From contig NC_071398.1 of assembly GCF_022682495.2 (NCBI RefSeq), positions 87,397,398 through 87,461,397 of the forward strand: DNA of 64,000 bases, given 5' to 3'. This DNA is from Desmodus rotundus. Taxonomy: Eukaryota > Chordata > Mammalia > Chiroptera > Phyllostomidae. A program made the position numbers and the translations under genes. The notes below the pieces were generated by a model. That model was not told the origin of the DNA. It made no database searches and saw nothing but the letters and a program-made list of their open reading frames with translations. The number at the start of each line of letters is the position of its first letter. Position 1 is the first letter of the stretch. Shown here in pieces: positions 12,081-22,415 of the stretch.

Positions 12081-12531
12081 CCCCTTATATTATCTATATT
12101 TATTCCCCATCAACTTTGAGCACAGCATTGTTAGGGGCGGGATCTTTCATTTTTGCACCATAATCCTTAATACAGCATCTGATATACCACGGGTACTAAA
12201 TAAAATGCCTATTAATGAATAAAAATATGGTTCCTGATCTAGATATCTTGGAGTCTATTAAGAGTGATAGTCAGAAAATTAATCTTTCTCTGTGAATTTT
12301 TGTTTATCCTTTTATCTGACTTCCATGTGGTAAGTGATACAGCAGAATTTTTTTTAATTCAGAAATTAGAATTGTTCACCTATCTCAGTTCCCATTTGTA
12401 GACAATATATGCATTTTTTTTCAATAATATGTATTGGGTATCACATGCATCAGGCATCACTCTAGGTACTGAGGGGAGATTTGTGAACCTCTATTTTGCT
12501 TCTTTACATATTTAGATGCATATAAGTTGTT

Positions 12532-12608
12532 GAAGAAAGGAAGGAAGGAAGGAAAGAAAAAAGGGAGAGAGAGAGGGAAGGAGGGAGGGAAGGAGGGAGA
12601 AAAGAAAG
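12532..12608. repeat. GGAA/GAGG purine microsatellite
   Basis: A purine-only tract that moves from AAGG units through GAGA to GGGA/GGAGG units and ends in GAAAGAAAG. Strand-asymmetric polypurine of this length can form triplex-like structures. The minus-strand frame through it is only Ser/Phe/Pro low complexity. Confidence 0.9.
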
Positions 12609-12669
12609 ACCTCTGAGTTGGCTGCTTTCTCCATGCACTCTCCTCCACCATCTCTACTTTTACAAATTT

Positions 12670-12990
12670 CTTCTTTTGTCTTTAAGGTGTTTTTAAAAAG
12701 TGTCTATACAACCTCTTAAGACCTATTTCAAATGCCACCCTTCCACAAGGCTCTGGTGAGCCTCCATTTGCAATTAATAATTTCCCAGTGAATATCTGAT
12801 CCCTGCACTTTGTATCTATTTCACACCCACCAACCTTCACACCCTGTTGGAGACAACTGGTCTACCTCCAACTCTTCCAGCAGACTGTGTATTCTTTGAG
12901 GCAGGGGTGAAGCCATGTATCTTTATACCCCTTATAATATAAAGCACAGCTCAATACAAAACAGTTATCCAACAACTCTTTTAAACTGAA
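12670..12990 (+). repeat. L2 LINE 3' fragment
   Basis: A TTTCAAATGCCACCCTTCC-like phrase, a TATTCTTTGAGGCAGGGG phrase and a CACAGCTCAATACA tail follow the order seen in the L2 3' end. Boundaries are approximate. Confidence 0.55.
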
Positions 12991-13634
12991 ATGTTATCTA
13001 TTATCCATGAATTATTGGGTTTTTTAACTCTCTTTTTTACACTCACTTATTAGAACACTTTTTACCACAATCAACAGGATTATCAGCACCATCCTCATTA
13101 TTGTCACATGAGCATAAATGTTTTTTATGATTAGAGAATTTTTTTAAAAATAGTTGAAAAAGTGAACTTATTTCTTAAAACTTAATGGGAAAAAACACAA
13201 CCACAAAATCACTATCTTTAAAACTTCTGCAGTGAAGGTAGAAAAAACACAACATATTTCTGAAACCTCAATTTCCTGTGAGTCATCCTTGGGGAAATAC
13301 AATATGAAAAGAATCAGCACAGATTCCAGATGGGAAGGTTCCTTGAAATACCCTCAGAGTTGTTTGAGGATGTCTTCTGAATTATTTGTGATTTATTAGT
13401 TTATATCAGATCTGGACAAGAAATGTGTGATTCAGCCTGGTCTTTCTCTCTCCAAGTCCACTTATCTCAAGTGTTCGCTGTCAATTTGCCTAAAGGAAAA
13501 GGATTTTTTTGAGTTCACAGAATTCAGTAACAATATTGAGAACCTTCTTAGAGTCACTTTTTAAAGTCACTGGCTTCAATAGCAATAGCAGTGTTCTGTG
13601 AATTAATTATATACTACTAAAAAGAAGCAATATG
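12991..13634. other. AT-rich unique sequence
   Basis: No gene, RNA or nameable repeat is seen; A/T runs dominate around 13130-13200. Confidence 0.5.
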
Positions 13635-13778
13635 TTGTGGAAATGAAGAACCCAGAATCTGGAGTTCAATGTCCTGGGTGTGAATGCTAAGTCCACTATT
13701 AAGAGGTATGTGACCCGGAGCAGGTTACTTAAACTTTATGTGTCTCAGCTTCCCCAACTGACCTACCTCTTAATATGT
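13635..13778 (+). repeat. MIR SINE
   Basis: A CCAGAATCTGGAGTTCAA phrase, a CCTGGGTGTGAATGC phrase (decayed B box area), a GGTATGTGACCCGGAGCAGG core and a CTTAAACTTTATGTGTCTCA phrase match the order of MIR. Confidence 0.8.
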
Positions 13779-13910
13779 ATTTACATCATTTGATTAATTA
13801 ACACATATCAACTTTAGAATAGAACAGAGTTATACTCAATACGTTTTAGATATCATTATTATCAAAATTATTAAAATTTTTATCTTTCCAACCTCACCCT
13901 GCACATGTTC

Positions 13911-13980
13911 CCCCTCCTTCCCTCCCTCCCTCTCTCCCTCTCTTCTTTTTTATTTCCTTCCTTACTTTTTACTTCCTTCT
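13911..13980. repeat. CT-rich (TCCC/CTTT)n tract
   Basis: A polypyrimidine tract with CCTC, CCCT, TCTC and CTTCC units, then TTTTAC-interrupted units. It is the strand opposite of the purine tract at 12532-12608, about 1.4 kb away; together they form a loose inverted pair of homopurine/homopyrimidine sequence. Confidence 0.85.
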
Positions 13981-14294
13981 GCATTTATTGAGGAATTACG
14001 TATTCCAAATATTCTCTATGTGCTGTGGAAAAAGAGGTGAACAAAACAGATGACCTTCCTTTCATGAGGAGGAGCCTTTGCTTATGAGAAGGAATCTGAC
14101 CGTGAACAGACAGGCTGATAAGTGCTATGATAGAAGGCAAAGCAAACAGATACCCCTTCAAGTACAAAGAGGAGGCAATGATATATGGACGTTTGAACCG
14201 AATAAGCGGATAGTTGTTTCAGATTTCACAATATATAACATGTGTTTGCTGTTTTAGACTTATGCCAAGAAAGCGCTCGTCTAAACTCTTTTCC

Positions 14295-14322
14295 CAAATA
14301 CAAACGTGTCAGTTTGTATTTG
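14295..14322. repeat. 11-bp perfect inverted repeat (hairpin)
   Basis: Arm CAAATACAAAC at 14295-14305, 6-nt loop, and arm GTTTGTATTTG at 14312-14322. No flanking extension of pairing, so it is too short for a microRNA precursor. Confidence 0.75.
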
Positions 14323-14511
14323 TCTCTCGGGTGTCTGGAAGTCAAGATTGTCACAAAGACAAGAAGAAAGGGGGCTGGAGACTTGGGGCCTGCCGCAGGA
14401 CCTGCAGGAAAGCTACAAAGCCTAGAGAGCAGTGACGGGGGCGGGGAGCCGTTCAGTTTCTGGCCAACATTGGAGTAGCCTTGCTTAAGTAATAGTAGTC
14501 ATGGCAGCATT

Positions 14512-14645
14512 TTATGAATTATGAATCTGAGACTTCAGGAGATTACTTACCTTACTTTAATAATTTGTAAGATGGGAGTTGAGAACCTCCCTCATGGAGT
14601 TGTTGTAGAGATTAAAGCTAATATCTAAAAGTGAAGAGTGAGTGA
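14512..14645 (+). repeat. MIR SINE fragment
   Basis: A TCTGAGACTTCAGGAGATTACTT region, a GTAAGATGGGAGTTGAGAAC phrase, and a CATGGAGTTGTTGTAGAGAT phrase follow the 3' half of MIR (core to tail). Confidence 0.65.
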
Positions 14646-15220
14646 TTCAAATGCCTGATGGCCAGACTCCAAATTCCGTGGCTTCTCTACCAAGCAGCCC
14701 TCTTAATCCCCACAGGTTGATTAACATCCGCATCAAGGACATCTTACTGTATCAGTGAGCGTGCTTAGGCAGGGGTGCTGTTTGAAGATACAGACCTATG
14801 AGGTCAAGAAAAGTCTCTGAATCAATAGGAAGTAAAAGGCCTGGCATTAAAATCAGACAAAGACGGGGCAAGAGGTAAGAGATTTAGAACACGGGTTTAG
14901 GATTATAACTTCTTCAGAAGCCCAGTTATTAGAAATGAATTACAGGTTGATATGAGATTAACAGCAGATTTTGCCTCCTAAGTCACCAGAAAATCTATAG
15001 GTCTTCATATTTCCCACAGAGGGGTGGAGCCACTGGTTATGCTTCAGGTATAGTGGTAAAAAAAACAGACAGTTATAATGATATTTAAAAAATATGTGTG
15101 TCATCAAAACACCATTGTTGTTGGTTATGAGTTAGTATTCATAATCCCTAATACTTAGGATTCCTGGTCCTTAATTTCTAAATACCAATGGACACCATGT
15201 GTTATTAGGTGGGAAGTTTC
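14646..15220. other. Unique non-coding sequence
   Basis: No gene or repeat identified. Confidence 0.5.
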
Positions 15221-15224
15221 ACGG

Positions 15225-15425
15225 AAAGGCACTGTTTAGCACGAAGGCCTTGAAATTGAAATCCGAGTCTTGTTTTGAATTCCCAGTTGGTGAATACTAG
15301 TCATTTAATTTCTCTCAGATTGTACAACTGCAAAATTGGCACCAGTCTTGTGCTATATAGTTTATAAAATTGTTACTAAGATAATAACATGAATCAACCT
15401 TAAAGAGTATGAGATGTTGATATAA
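15225..15425 (+). repeat. MIR-like SINE, highly diverged
   Basis: A GAAATCCGAGTCTTGTTTTGAATTC area (tRNA-like B box position), a TCATTTAATTTCTCTCAGATTG phrase and a GCAAAATTGGCACCAGT phrase keep the MIR order but with many changes. Confidence 0.5.
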
Positions 15426-16977
15426 TGTAAAAGGTGATATTTTTGTGTTTCTGTACAGTGACAGTAAAAAATATTAAAAACAGGTTCTCTACATTAATAC
15501 ATTTAATGGATGCTATCATTATTTAGGGAAATTGTGGTAATTCTTTGGCCAAAATTTCAACTCCTATAAAAATAGTTTCTCAAATGCATCTATTTATAAC
15601 TTTGAAATTTGTGTGTTGGCTTTACTCAAATTTAAAAAGCCAATGTCTTCAACCTGTGTTATTAAAACATTTTAGCCTAGCTATATATGTCGGGGTAATG
15701 CCACCTCTGTCAGAACGGTGGCAAAAGCTGCTAACAGAGGTGTACAGGGGTGACACCGAACCACTGAGTGTTGACGGCTCCTCTGCCTCTCCCTCGGACA
15801 GTCATCTGGACTGATGACTTCAGAGGTGGTCCTAACGGCAGATGGGAACTATCAAGAGTCCTTTGCAACAGCAGAACAGAAGGCAGCTGTATTATGCAGT
15901 ATTATACCATAGCCTATTCGGGGGAGAAGTAGGAAAGATTAAGAGCATGGCAGACACAATCTGATCTTTACATGGGTTCATTTATGCAACATCACGAAAG
16001 TTATTCACTTCCTTCTTTCTTCTCAATTACAGGTATTCTCCAGTGAGACCTGTCATTATGAATATGCTTATTTTTCACTTAAAAAGGATTGCAGTAGAAA
16101 GAGATATTTGCTTCTCTGATACCATTGCCTCGGAGGCACGGGATTTAAATGGACCTCGGTAATATCAGGAATGAGAGAAGGCTTAGGTAGAGAGTTTCAA
16201 TGCTCTAAATGCTCTGAATGAGTGAAGGTGCTACAGGATCACGACTTCTTTGGTAATGGTGGTGATCCCTTTCTAACAGTGAGCAACGCGCCGCTGTTCT
16301 GTGAGGCAGGAGAATAGCTCAGGGGTTCTCATGGACTGGGTGGTGTCACCCCCTTGGTAGGAGCCTACCGAAATTTTAGGAACACACCTAAGAAGAAGAA
16401 AGTGATTTCTATAATATGAACCTTAAAACCCCAAGTCCATAAGGTGATAACAGAGGTCCAGGTTGCTGGCGCATGTTGCTCAAACAAAGCCTTCAGTCTC
16501 TCCTTGACTTCAAGCGTCACTGTATTTATCGACATCATCTATGTCTGGCAGCTCATAGCGTTGTCGCACATGTCCATAGAAGCATTAGAAGTGCCCGCAA
16601 TAAGATTCTTTCCCTGATCAAAATTGCGCCCAAATCAAAACCAGGGCTACAGTTTTCTCCCGGCAAAAATTAACTTTGCAACTGTGTTGCCCAGATGTAC
16701 AAAGTCTGTGATGGTTTGTTTATGGATTGTACACAAGTACTGCCTTGGAAAACAGAGAAGCTGTTGTTTTGGCGGTTCACTGTCAATACACTTGGGGTAG
16801 TTGTTTTTGGGACCTTTGCTGGAAATCTGAACATCTAACTGACTCAGAGGATGGCTTTGTTTTGTTCTCTGCCAGTCAGTACCCAAGCCCTCCGAATCTT
16901 TTAGACAACTTAGTTTCCCATCGTGTTCTATTAAGATACAGCTGTAGTTCCGGGAAGTACATATGGCATTTCAATTG
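15426..16977. other. Unique non-coding sequence, no gene recognised
   Basis: Short frames only, none with a recognisable product. Nothing further is seen. Confidence 0.5.
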
Positions 16978-17174
16978 CTGTATTTTTCGGACTATAAGAC
17001 ACACACCCCCCAATTGGGGAGGAAAATGGGGGTGCATCTTATAGTCCGAATGTAGCTTACCTGGCTCGAGTGTCAGGGGGGCGGCAGTGAAGTGGGGTTT
17101 TTTTTCCTATTTTCTTCCTCTAAAACCTAGGTATGTCTTATGATCTGGTGTGTCTTATAGTCTGAAAAATACAG
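16978..17174. mobile_element. Palindromic MITE with three copies of a 'CGGACTATAAGAC' motif
   Basis: The left end CTGTATTTTTCGGACTATAA (16978-16997) is the reverse complement, with one mismatch over 28 bp, of the right end 17147-17174. A third, internal inverted copy at about 17030-17049 pairs with the left end to form a long hairpin (arms about 25 bp). Terminal inverted repeats, about 197 bp length and no coding capacity define a DNA-transposon MITE. The motif GGACTATAAGACGCAC is one I remember as a dispersed element in several vertebrate lineages; I do not give a family name. Confidence 0.75.
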
Positions 17175-17534
17175 TATATGCTCCAAGAATGGCATGTCCA
17201 AGTTAATTAGTTATGACTCTGGGTATTGTTTTGGATGTCAATGATTCTCTTGCAGAAGAGAGGAGAAAAAATGCATGTTTCCCCCTGTTTTCTCACTGCT
17301 GATGAGTTTGGACACTGCACCAGAAATCATTTAGAGTCATCCTGTTTTTATTTTTTCTAAAGATTATATCTGCAATGATATACAATAAAAATTAACAATC
17401 AGAACATGTCTTCATAATGTCCAAGGTTCGAGTATAATTAGTCTTTAAAAAAAAAATCCAATTGAGTCTGTTTCATTTGCAGGAAAACTCCAAGAGTTAT
17501 TCATCAAGATGGTTTCATTGATCTAAAAGTTTCA
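17175..17534. other. Unique AT-rich sequence
   Basis: No gene or repeat recognised. Confidence 0.5.
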
Positions 17535-17920
17535 CATAAAATGTTTGGCCTGCCATGACAAAATGCCAGAGACTGCGTTGCTTAAAGAACAAAAACTTAC
17601 TGTCTTACAGTTCTCGGAACTGGAAGCCCAAGATGGAGGTGCTGGCATAGGCAGTTTCTGGTGGGAGCTCTATTTCTGGCTTGTAGACAGTTGCCTCCTT
17701 GCTGTGTCCTCACAGGTCAGGAAGAAAGAGGAAGAGAGAGCAAGTTCTCCCGTGTCGACACTTAGAACGAGCTGGATCTCTTCATGAGGGCTCTGATCTC
17801 GTGAACTTATCTAAACCTAATTAACCCCCAAAGGCTCCAACTCCAAACACTACCACCTAGGGGAAGGTGCCTTCAATGCATGAATTTATGGGGAACACAG
17901 TTCAGCCCACAGCAGCCCGC
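17535..17920 (-). repeat. MaLR (MLT1/MST-like) LTR, antisense
   Basis: The + strand reads as the reverse complement of an MLT1-type LTR: a GCCATGACAAAATGCC phrase, ACTGTCTTACAGTTCT, GGAAGCCCAAGATGGAGGTG, GGCTTGTAGACAGTTGCC, TGTGTCCTCACA, then CTGATCTCGTGAAC and the CAGTTCAGCCCACAGCAG end. Almost the full LTR is present with no internal retroviral part, so it is a solo LTR. Confidence 0.8.
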
Positions 17921-19331
17921 TTTGTCATCTAAACCACTCCTCAGCCCTCTGGATGTGTAGAACTGCCCAGACTCTTTCAATTGTTTAGTTAGTGGTGTGA
18001 GATTTTCAACATAAAACTGACTTCACCTCACTTTAATTTAAGCAATATAAAGTAAGTAGCTTTCATCCTTGTGGAACTCAGAGACTACTAAGGCAGAGAC
18101 ATACATATAAAATAACAGAGTAAGAGCTATTAGCAGGATCAAAATAGGCAAGGACTCAAACAACAAAAAGTACAAATATTGCTACTCCAAAAAATTTGAG
18201 TCACTGATATAAAGAAAGCCACATCATTTGGATGTTTGAGAACTCAACTATTCACCTGATGAGCTAATTCATGTTAAAAGATTGGACAGTGTGTGGGCAG
18301 GTTTTAGCTCCGCAGTAAGTAAGCCTATTTAGAAATTATTAGGCCCATGCCCAGAACGGCGTATGGAATGGTTCAAACAAACCATTGTGGTAGGCCTATG
18401 CGTAGTTACACTTTGGGAGCGTGGCCCTCGAGTAAAAGCTACAAGAAGGATCCTGCGTTGCGACCTTGAAAAATCACCATGCAGCTCCTCAGGGACCTAT
18501 TCTAGCTGGGAAGTCCACACAGACAGAGAGCATGTGAGCTGGGCCATATAGACCCATCCGGGTGGGCCAGCCCTCGAATTTTCCTTGAAGCCAGTCTGCC
18601 AGATCCCAGCTGTTACCAGTAGAGTTTGTTCAATTCTTTGGCTTTCAGCCAAGAAAGAGTTAAGGATCTGAGATGAAGGGAAATTCCCAAGAGATTCAGA
18701 TGCATGATTCTCCATATCTCAGAAGGTGCCTAATTACGTCTGTGAAAACAAATGCTCAAACTTTAGGCAACTCACGTATTCACCGCAGAGGTTGACAATA
18801 ACTTAGAAACAAGCTCCCGGAACTCTGCACACACTGTTGACTCTGTTCCCCTTTGGAAATGTGCATTTTAGTCCGGGTTCTGTCACTTACCTATGGGTCA
18901 CATCTGAAAATCACTTAGCATTCTGACCCTCACTTGTGTACTCATTCATAGGAATAGAATGTTTGAGATTTGTTAGCTTCTGAACAAAACACCCAAGAGA
19001 GTATTATTTCATCTCATACAATCGTCATTATTTTCAAAAAGCACCCTAGCTGCATGAGTATAAATTTAAATATTTTCTTTCAATTGCATTAACTGATTAA
19101 TTTATCTAAGAGCAGTTTGGTTTTTTTATTAGTACATCCTCGACTCCTCCTCAATATATTGGATAACTGCTTTTTCTATGATTGTCCACCTGTTGTCTTT
19201 GTTATATTTACAAATAACATATAGAATGAAATAACCCTTGGGATATTCTATAAGCAAGGATCTGCCCTCAGTCCTTGAGCTCATATTTGCTTATAAGTAA
19301 GTCGTAAGCAAGTAAAAGCATATCTCTTCTG
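17921..19331. other. Unique non-coding sequence
   Basis: No gene recognised; frames at most 72 codons. Nothing stands out. Confidence 0.5.
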
Positions 19332-19420
19332 GCCCTGGCCAGGTAGCTCAGTTGCATAGAGTGTTGTCCCAATATGCCAGGGTTGTAGGTTCAATCCCTG
19401 GTCAGGGCACTTAAAAAAAA
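19332..19420 (+). mobile_element. Ves-type tRNA-derived SINE (bat)
   Basis: The body starts GCCCTGGCCAGGTAGCTCAG and ends CCCTGGTCAGGGCAC followed by an A-rich tail. The A box is TAGCTCAGTTG (19344-19354) and the B box is GGTTCAATCC (19388-19397), the internal RNA polymerase III promoter of a tRNA-derived SINE. The overall layout matches Ves, which is known from bats. Similar TCTCTTCT and TCTCTTTCT motifs flank the element and may be a worn target-site duplication. It is the only clear Ves copy in the window. Confidence 0.85.
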
Positions 19421-19440
19421 GTCTCTTTCTCCTTACAACA

Positions 19441-19637
19441 GTGGTTCTCAAAGTATGGGCCCCAAACCAGCAGCATCAGCATCATCTAAGAATTTATTAG
19501 AAATGCAAAATCTCACTTCCTACGCATATCACACCTACTAAGTCAGAAACTTCGGGGGTGAACACCGTTATAATAATCTATATTTTAACAAGCCTTCCAG
19601 GTTATTCTGATACTAAAGTTGGGAAGCCACTTTCCTA
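19441..19637 (+). mobile_element. MER5A hAT MITE
   Basis: The left end CAGTGGTTCTCAAAGTATGG and the right end near AAAGTTGGGAAGCCAC (worn complement of the left) are the MER5A terminal inverted repeats. Inside are AGCATCAGCATCATCT, TTAGAAATGCAAA and CCAGGTTATTCTGATACT, all in MER5A order. The length fits a nearly complete copy. Confidence 0.85.
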
Positions 19638-19768
19638 GAATATAAGCTTCGTGAGGACCGAGGCCAAGTCTCTTTTGCTTGCCACTGAATCCTCAGCACC
19701 TAGAAAAGTACTTACATTTACGAAATACTCAATTAATAGTCACTGAATACATGAATGAATAAATTAAT
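19638..19768 (+). repeat. L2 LINE 3' end
   Basis: TATAAGCTTCGTGAGGACC, TTTTGCTTGCCACTGAATCC, CAGCACCTAGAAAAGTACTT, and an AATACTCAATTAATAG tail followed by GAATGAATAAAT match the L2 3' terminus. Confidence 0.75.
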
Positions 19769-20824
19769 ACTTTTATCAATACATTGGAGAAAGAATTGTG
19801 AAGAGTTGCTCATAATTAGCAAAGAAAAAAGGAGGAAGAATAAATAGATAACATGGATAAACATCAATTTTTATATTTGGATAAAAAAAATAAATGTTCC
19901 TGCAACAACACATACTAGGAAGGTGTCATTTGGACATAATATGCAAAAAAAAGAACTTGAATTTAATTTAAAATGCATTTCATGAGTCGATAGTGGGTAT
20001 GTTTGCTGGAAAATGCTAATGTAATCCCAAACTGCATTACAGGGAGTATGATATTCCACGTTGAACAATTACGGCTCCACTACCCTCTTTACTAGTCAGA
20101 TGGCATTGAACTGTTGAGCTCATTTCGAAGAGAAAGATGTACACTCAAAGCATTAAAAGAGGAACAACTGGATTTGTCTATTTATTTGCCAAAAAATAAA
20201 TAAAATAACTGGGACAAAGCACTGGGGACACAAAGATCCATGATACAGCCACTGATTCTAAGGAGCTCACAGACGGCAGAAGGTTCAGGCATCCCAAGTG
20301 GTAGCACAGTAACACTGCCTTCCCAACGAGAGTTCTCATGCGGAGTGACCCCAAGGAGAAAGACTTGCTCAGCATGCCCTGTGGGGCTTAAAAAAGTGTT
20401 TTTTCAGGCACAGTTTTTTAAATTTCGAACTTATGGAAGAGAAGACAAAGTAATAGCTATCATAAAATGTTTGAAGTGTTAGCATTAGGAGGAAAATTGG
20501 GCTCTTATCTTTAAAAGTCCAGAGCAGTAGATGGAATCAGTGGCTATAACTCTGAAGAGACAGAAAGTTTGGTATAAAGAAGAACTTTCTAAAAGTAAAA
20601 CCTGCTGAAGGCTGGAAGGAGATTCTTGGGAAAGAGGGAACATAAGCTAGGGACTACTCTAAAGAATACTTTGCTTTGGAAGAGGGTTGGATTGTATAAA
20701 TTCTATGATCTCTTTTTACTCTGAAATTCTATGTAATTTCTGTGATTCTGGTTAGGAGAGAGAAAAACCAAATTTGTTTGGGATTAACTTTAAAGGCAAA
20801 TTTCTTTTACACTCAACCCCTTGA

Positions 20825-20840
20825 CAGCGCCCCCTGTAGG
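20825..20840 (-). promoter_or_regulatory. CTCF-like core motif
   Basis: CAGCGCCCCCTGTAGG on the + strand is the reverse complement of CCTACAGGGGGCGCTG, a close match to the CTCF core CCASYAGRKGGCRSYR. It is the best such match I saw in the window. Orientation is minus. Confidence 0.5.
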
Positions 20841-20930
20841 CGAAGCCCATAGGCAGAGGACAAGAGATCATGTGACATAGCCTACGAGAACAGAGTGGAC
20901 ATGGTTGAAGGGCGGAGCTTAAATGCAGAA

Positions 20931-20953
20931 CAAAACTTCATTGTGAAGTTTTG
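20931..20953. repeat. 10-bp perfect hairpin
   Basis: Arm CAAAACTTCA, loop TTG, arm TGAAGTTTTG. It is followed at about 20955-20980 by a partial tandem repeat of the phrase TTGAGATATTT. Confidence 0.75.
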
Positions 20954-22351
20954 ATTGAGATATTTTAGTTGAGATATTTCCTAAGTTTCTTTTAACCTAT
21001 GATTACCTTTTCTATCTAGTGTTTTTTCCCTTTTATCTTTTTGCTAAAGAGAATATATTTTCTCCTTTAGAGTTTCCCACACATTAGATTTTCTGATTGC
21101 TTCTTCTTGGGTGTCATTTTACATGTATCGCTTTCTCCTATATTTCCTTAAATTGTTAGGTAGGTAGAGCAGTTTAATCAAAGTTAGGTATCATTTTATA
21201 ATATTTTATGCAAAACTACTTCACAGGTGGTTTCTGCTACATTAGGAGGTACACAATGTCTGGATGTCTCTCTTTTTGTGAAGTTACTAGCCATTGTTGA
21301 TCATGTTGTAAGTGTAAATTCTTATACAGTGATTTATTCACAAGATTGTTAGAACTTCCCAGCACGTAAATTCCTCTCAAGCAGCACAAGTTCAACACTC
21401 CCCTATTTATCTCTTATGACATATCTTTGCCTCCTAAAATATTTAACAAGTAGTTAAGGATGAGTATATTTTAAATAATCTAGAGATTAAGAAAGCATTT
21501 GGTTATTTGAAGAACGCGCAGTAAGTATAATGTTTATTTACCTTTAAATATGTTGTTTCCTTAATTTTTTCCATATCATCAACTTTTAAAATTATTTATC
21601 CTTTTAAATGAACTTTTTCTGTTTTTTCCTCCAATTTGAAACCCACTTTTTTCACTGACATTATAGAGGATAAACATTTTTATTTGCATTTTTTTATAAT
21701 GATCAGTGGATCCTTCTGGGTTTTCTGGGTCATAGATACACTCAGTCCTCATTTTAGAAGTACGTTATTATTTCATATTCAATATTTTGATTTCTAATAT
21801 AATTTTGTGAAAAACTTTAAACATGACTTTAATATAAAAGTGTAATAATTTACATATTTATAATAAGAGAATTATAGGGATGTGACTTACTCCCCCGACC
21901 AACATTTTTCTTTGACCACCAATACACTTGTTGTATATTGGGCTCACATGAAGGTAAATGCTACTTCCTTGTACCTTCCTGCATTTTAAAAATTCCCTTC
22001 TTTTATCTGAATTTCAAAAGGGTACATGCTCTTAGGTTCCTCTGCTACTCATGGATGGAGTCTTAAAGCCAACACCTTCTCCCTCTTCTCTGTTCTTCCA
22101 TCATCATAGCAATCCAAACAAAAGTGCTGGTGAGAAAAGCATGGGCTAGCGTGATAAGCGCTGAAAAAATAAAGCTGTTGTTTCTTAATCATTTGAGCAG
22201 TGGCCAAGGTTTCTGAAATTAAAGAAGCAATAAATCAAACAAATACATTCCAGAAAATATTTAAATTTGGAAGCAATTTCTTTTAAAAATATGAACAGAG
22301 TTTGCTCTATTTTTACATTGAACTTTCTCCATAATCAGTGTACATTTTTAT

Positions 22352-22415
22352 AATAAAAAGGTGGGGGGATGAGCAGACCTTTACAAAGGTCTGCTCATCT
22401 CCTGTGACCTTTTTA
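22352..22415. repeat. Strong hairpin with 15-bp perfect arms
   Basis: Arms GATGAGCAGACCTTT (22368-22382) and AAAGGTCTGCTCATC (22385-22399) are perfectly complementary around a 2-nt centre. Outside a short mismatch, AAAAAGGT and ACCTTTTT extend the symmetry to about 64 bp. It has no coding frame and resembles the tip of a small palindromic MITE, although no family is recognised. Confidence 0.8.

Larger units (their letters stand above)
11241..12228 (+). repeat. L2 LINE 3' region, interrupted by MER5A and MIR
   Basis: Pyrimidine-rich text of the L2 ORF2-end/3' type runs at 11241-11458, continues at about 11633-11860 (CTCAAATGTCCTCC, then a CTGGGAAGTGACC-like phrase) and ends at about 12095-12228 with a GGTACTAAATAAAATG-like tail. 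Two younger repeats split it. L2 is an ancient non-LTR retrotransposon family and this copy is far too decayed to code. Confidence 0.6.
19769..22350. other. Unique AT-rich sequence, no gene recognised
   Basis: Contains the CTCF-like site and short hairpin listed separately. 20980-21880 is very AT-rich and may hide old L1 remnants, but I could not match any part with confidence. Confidence 0.45.

Noticed and set aside
14295..14322. 11-bp hairpin considered as a microRNA precursor
   Set aside because: Stem length is below that of a Drosha substrate and no outer pairing is seen.
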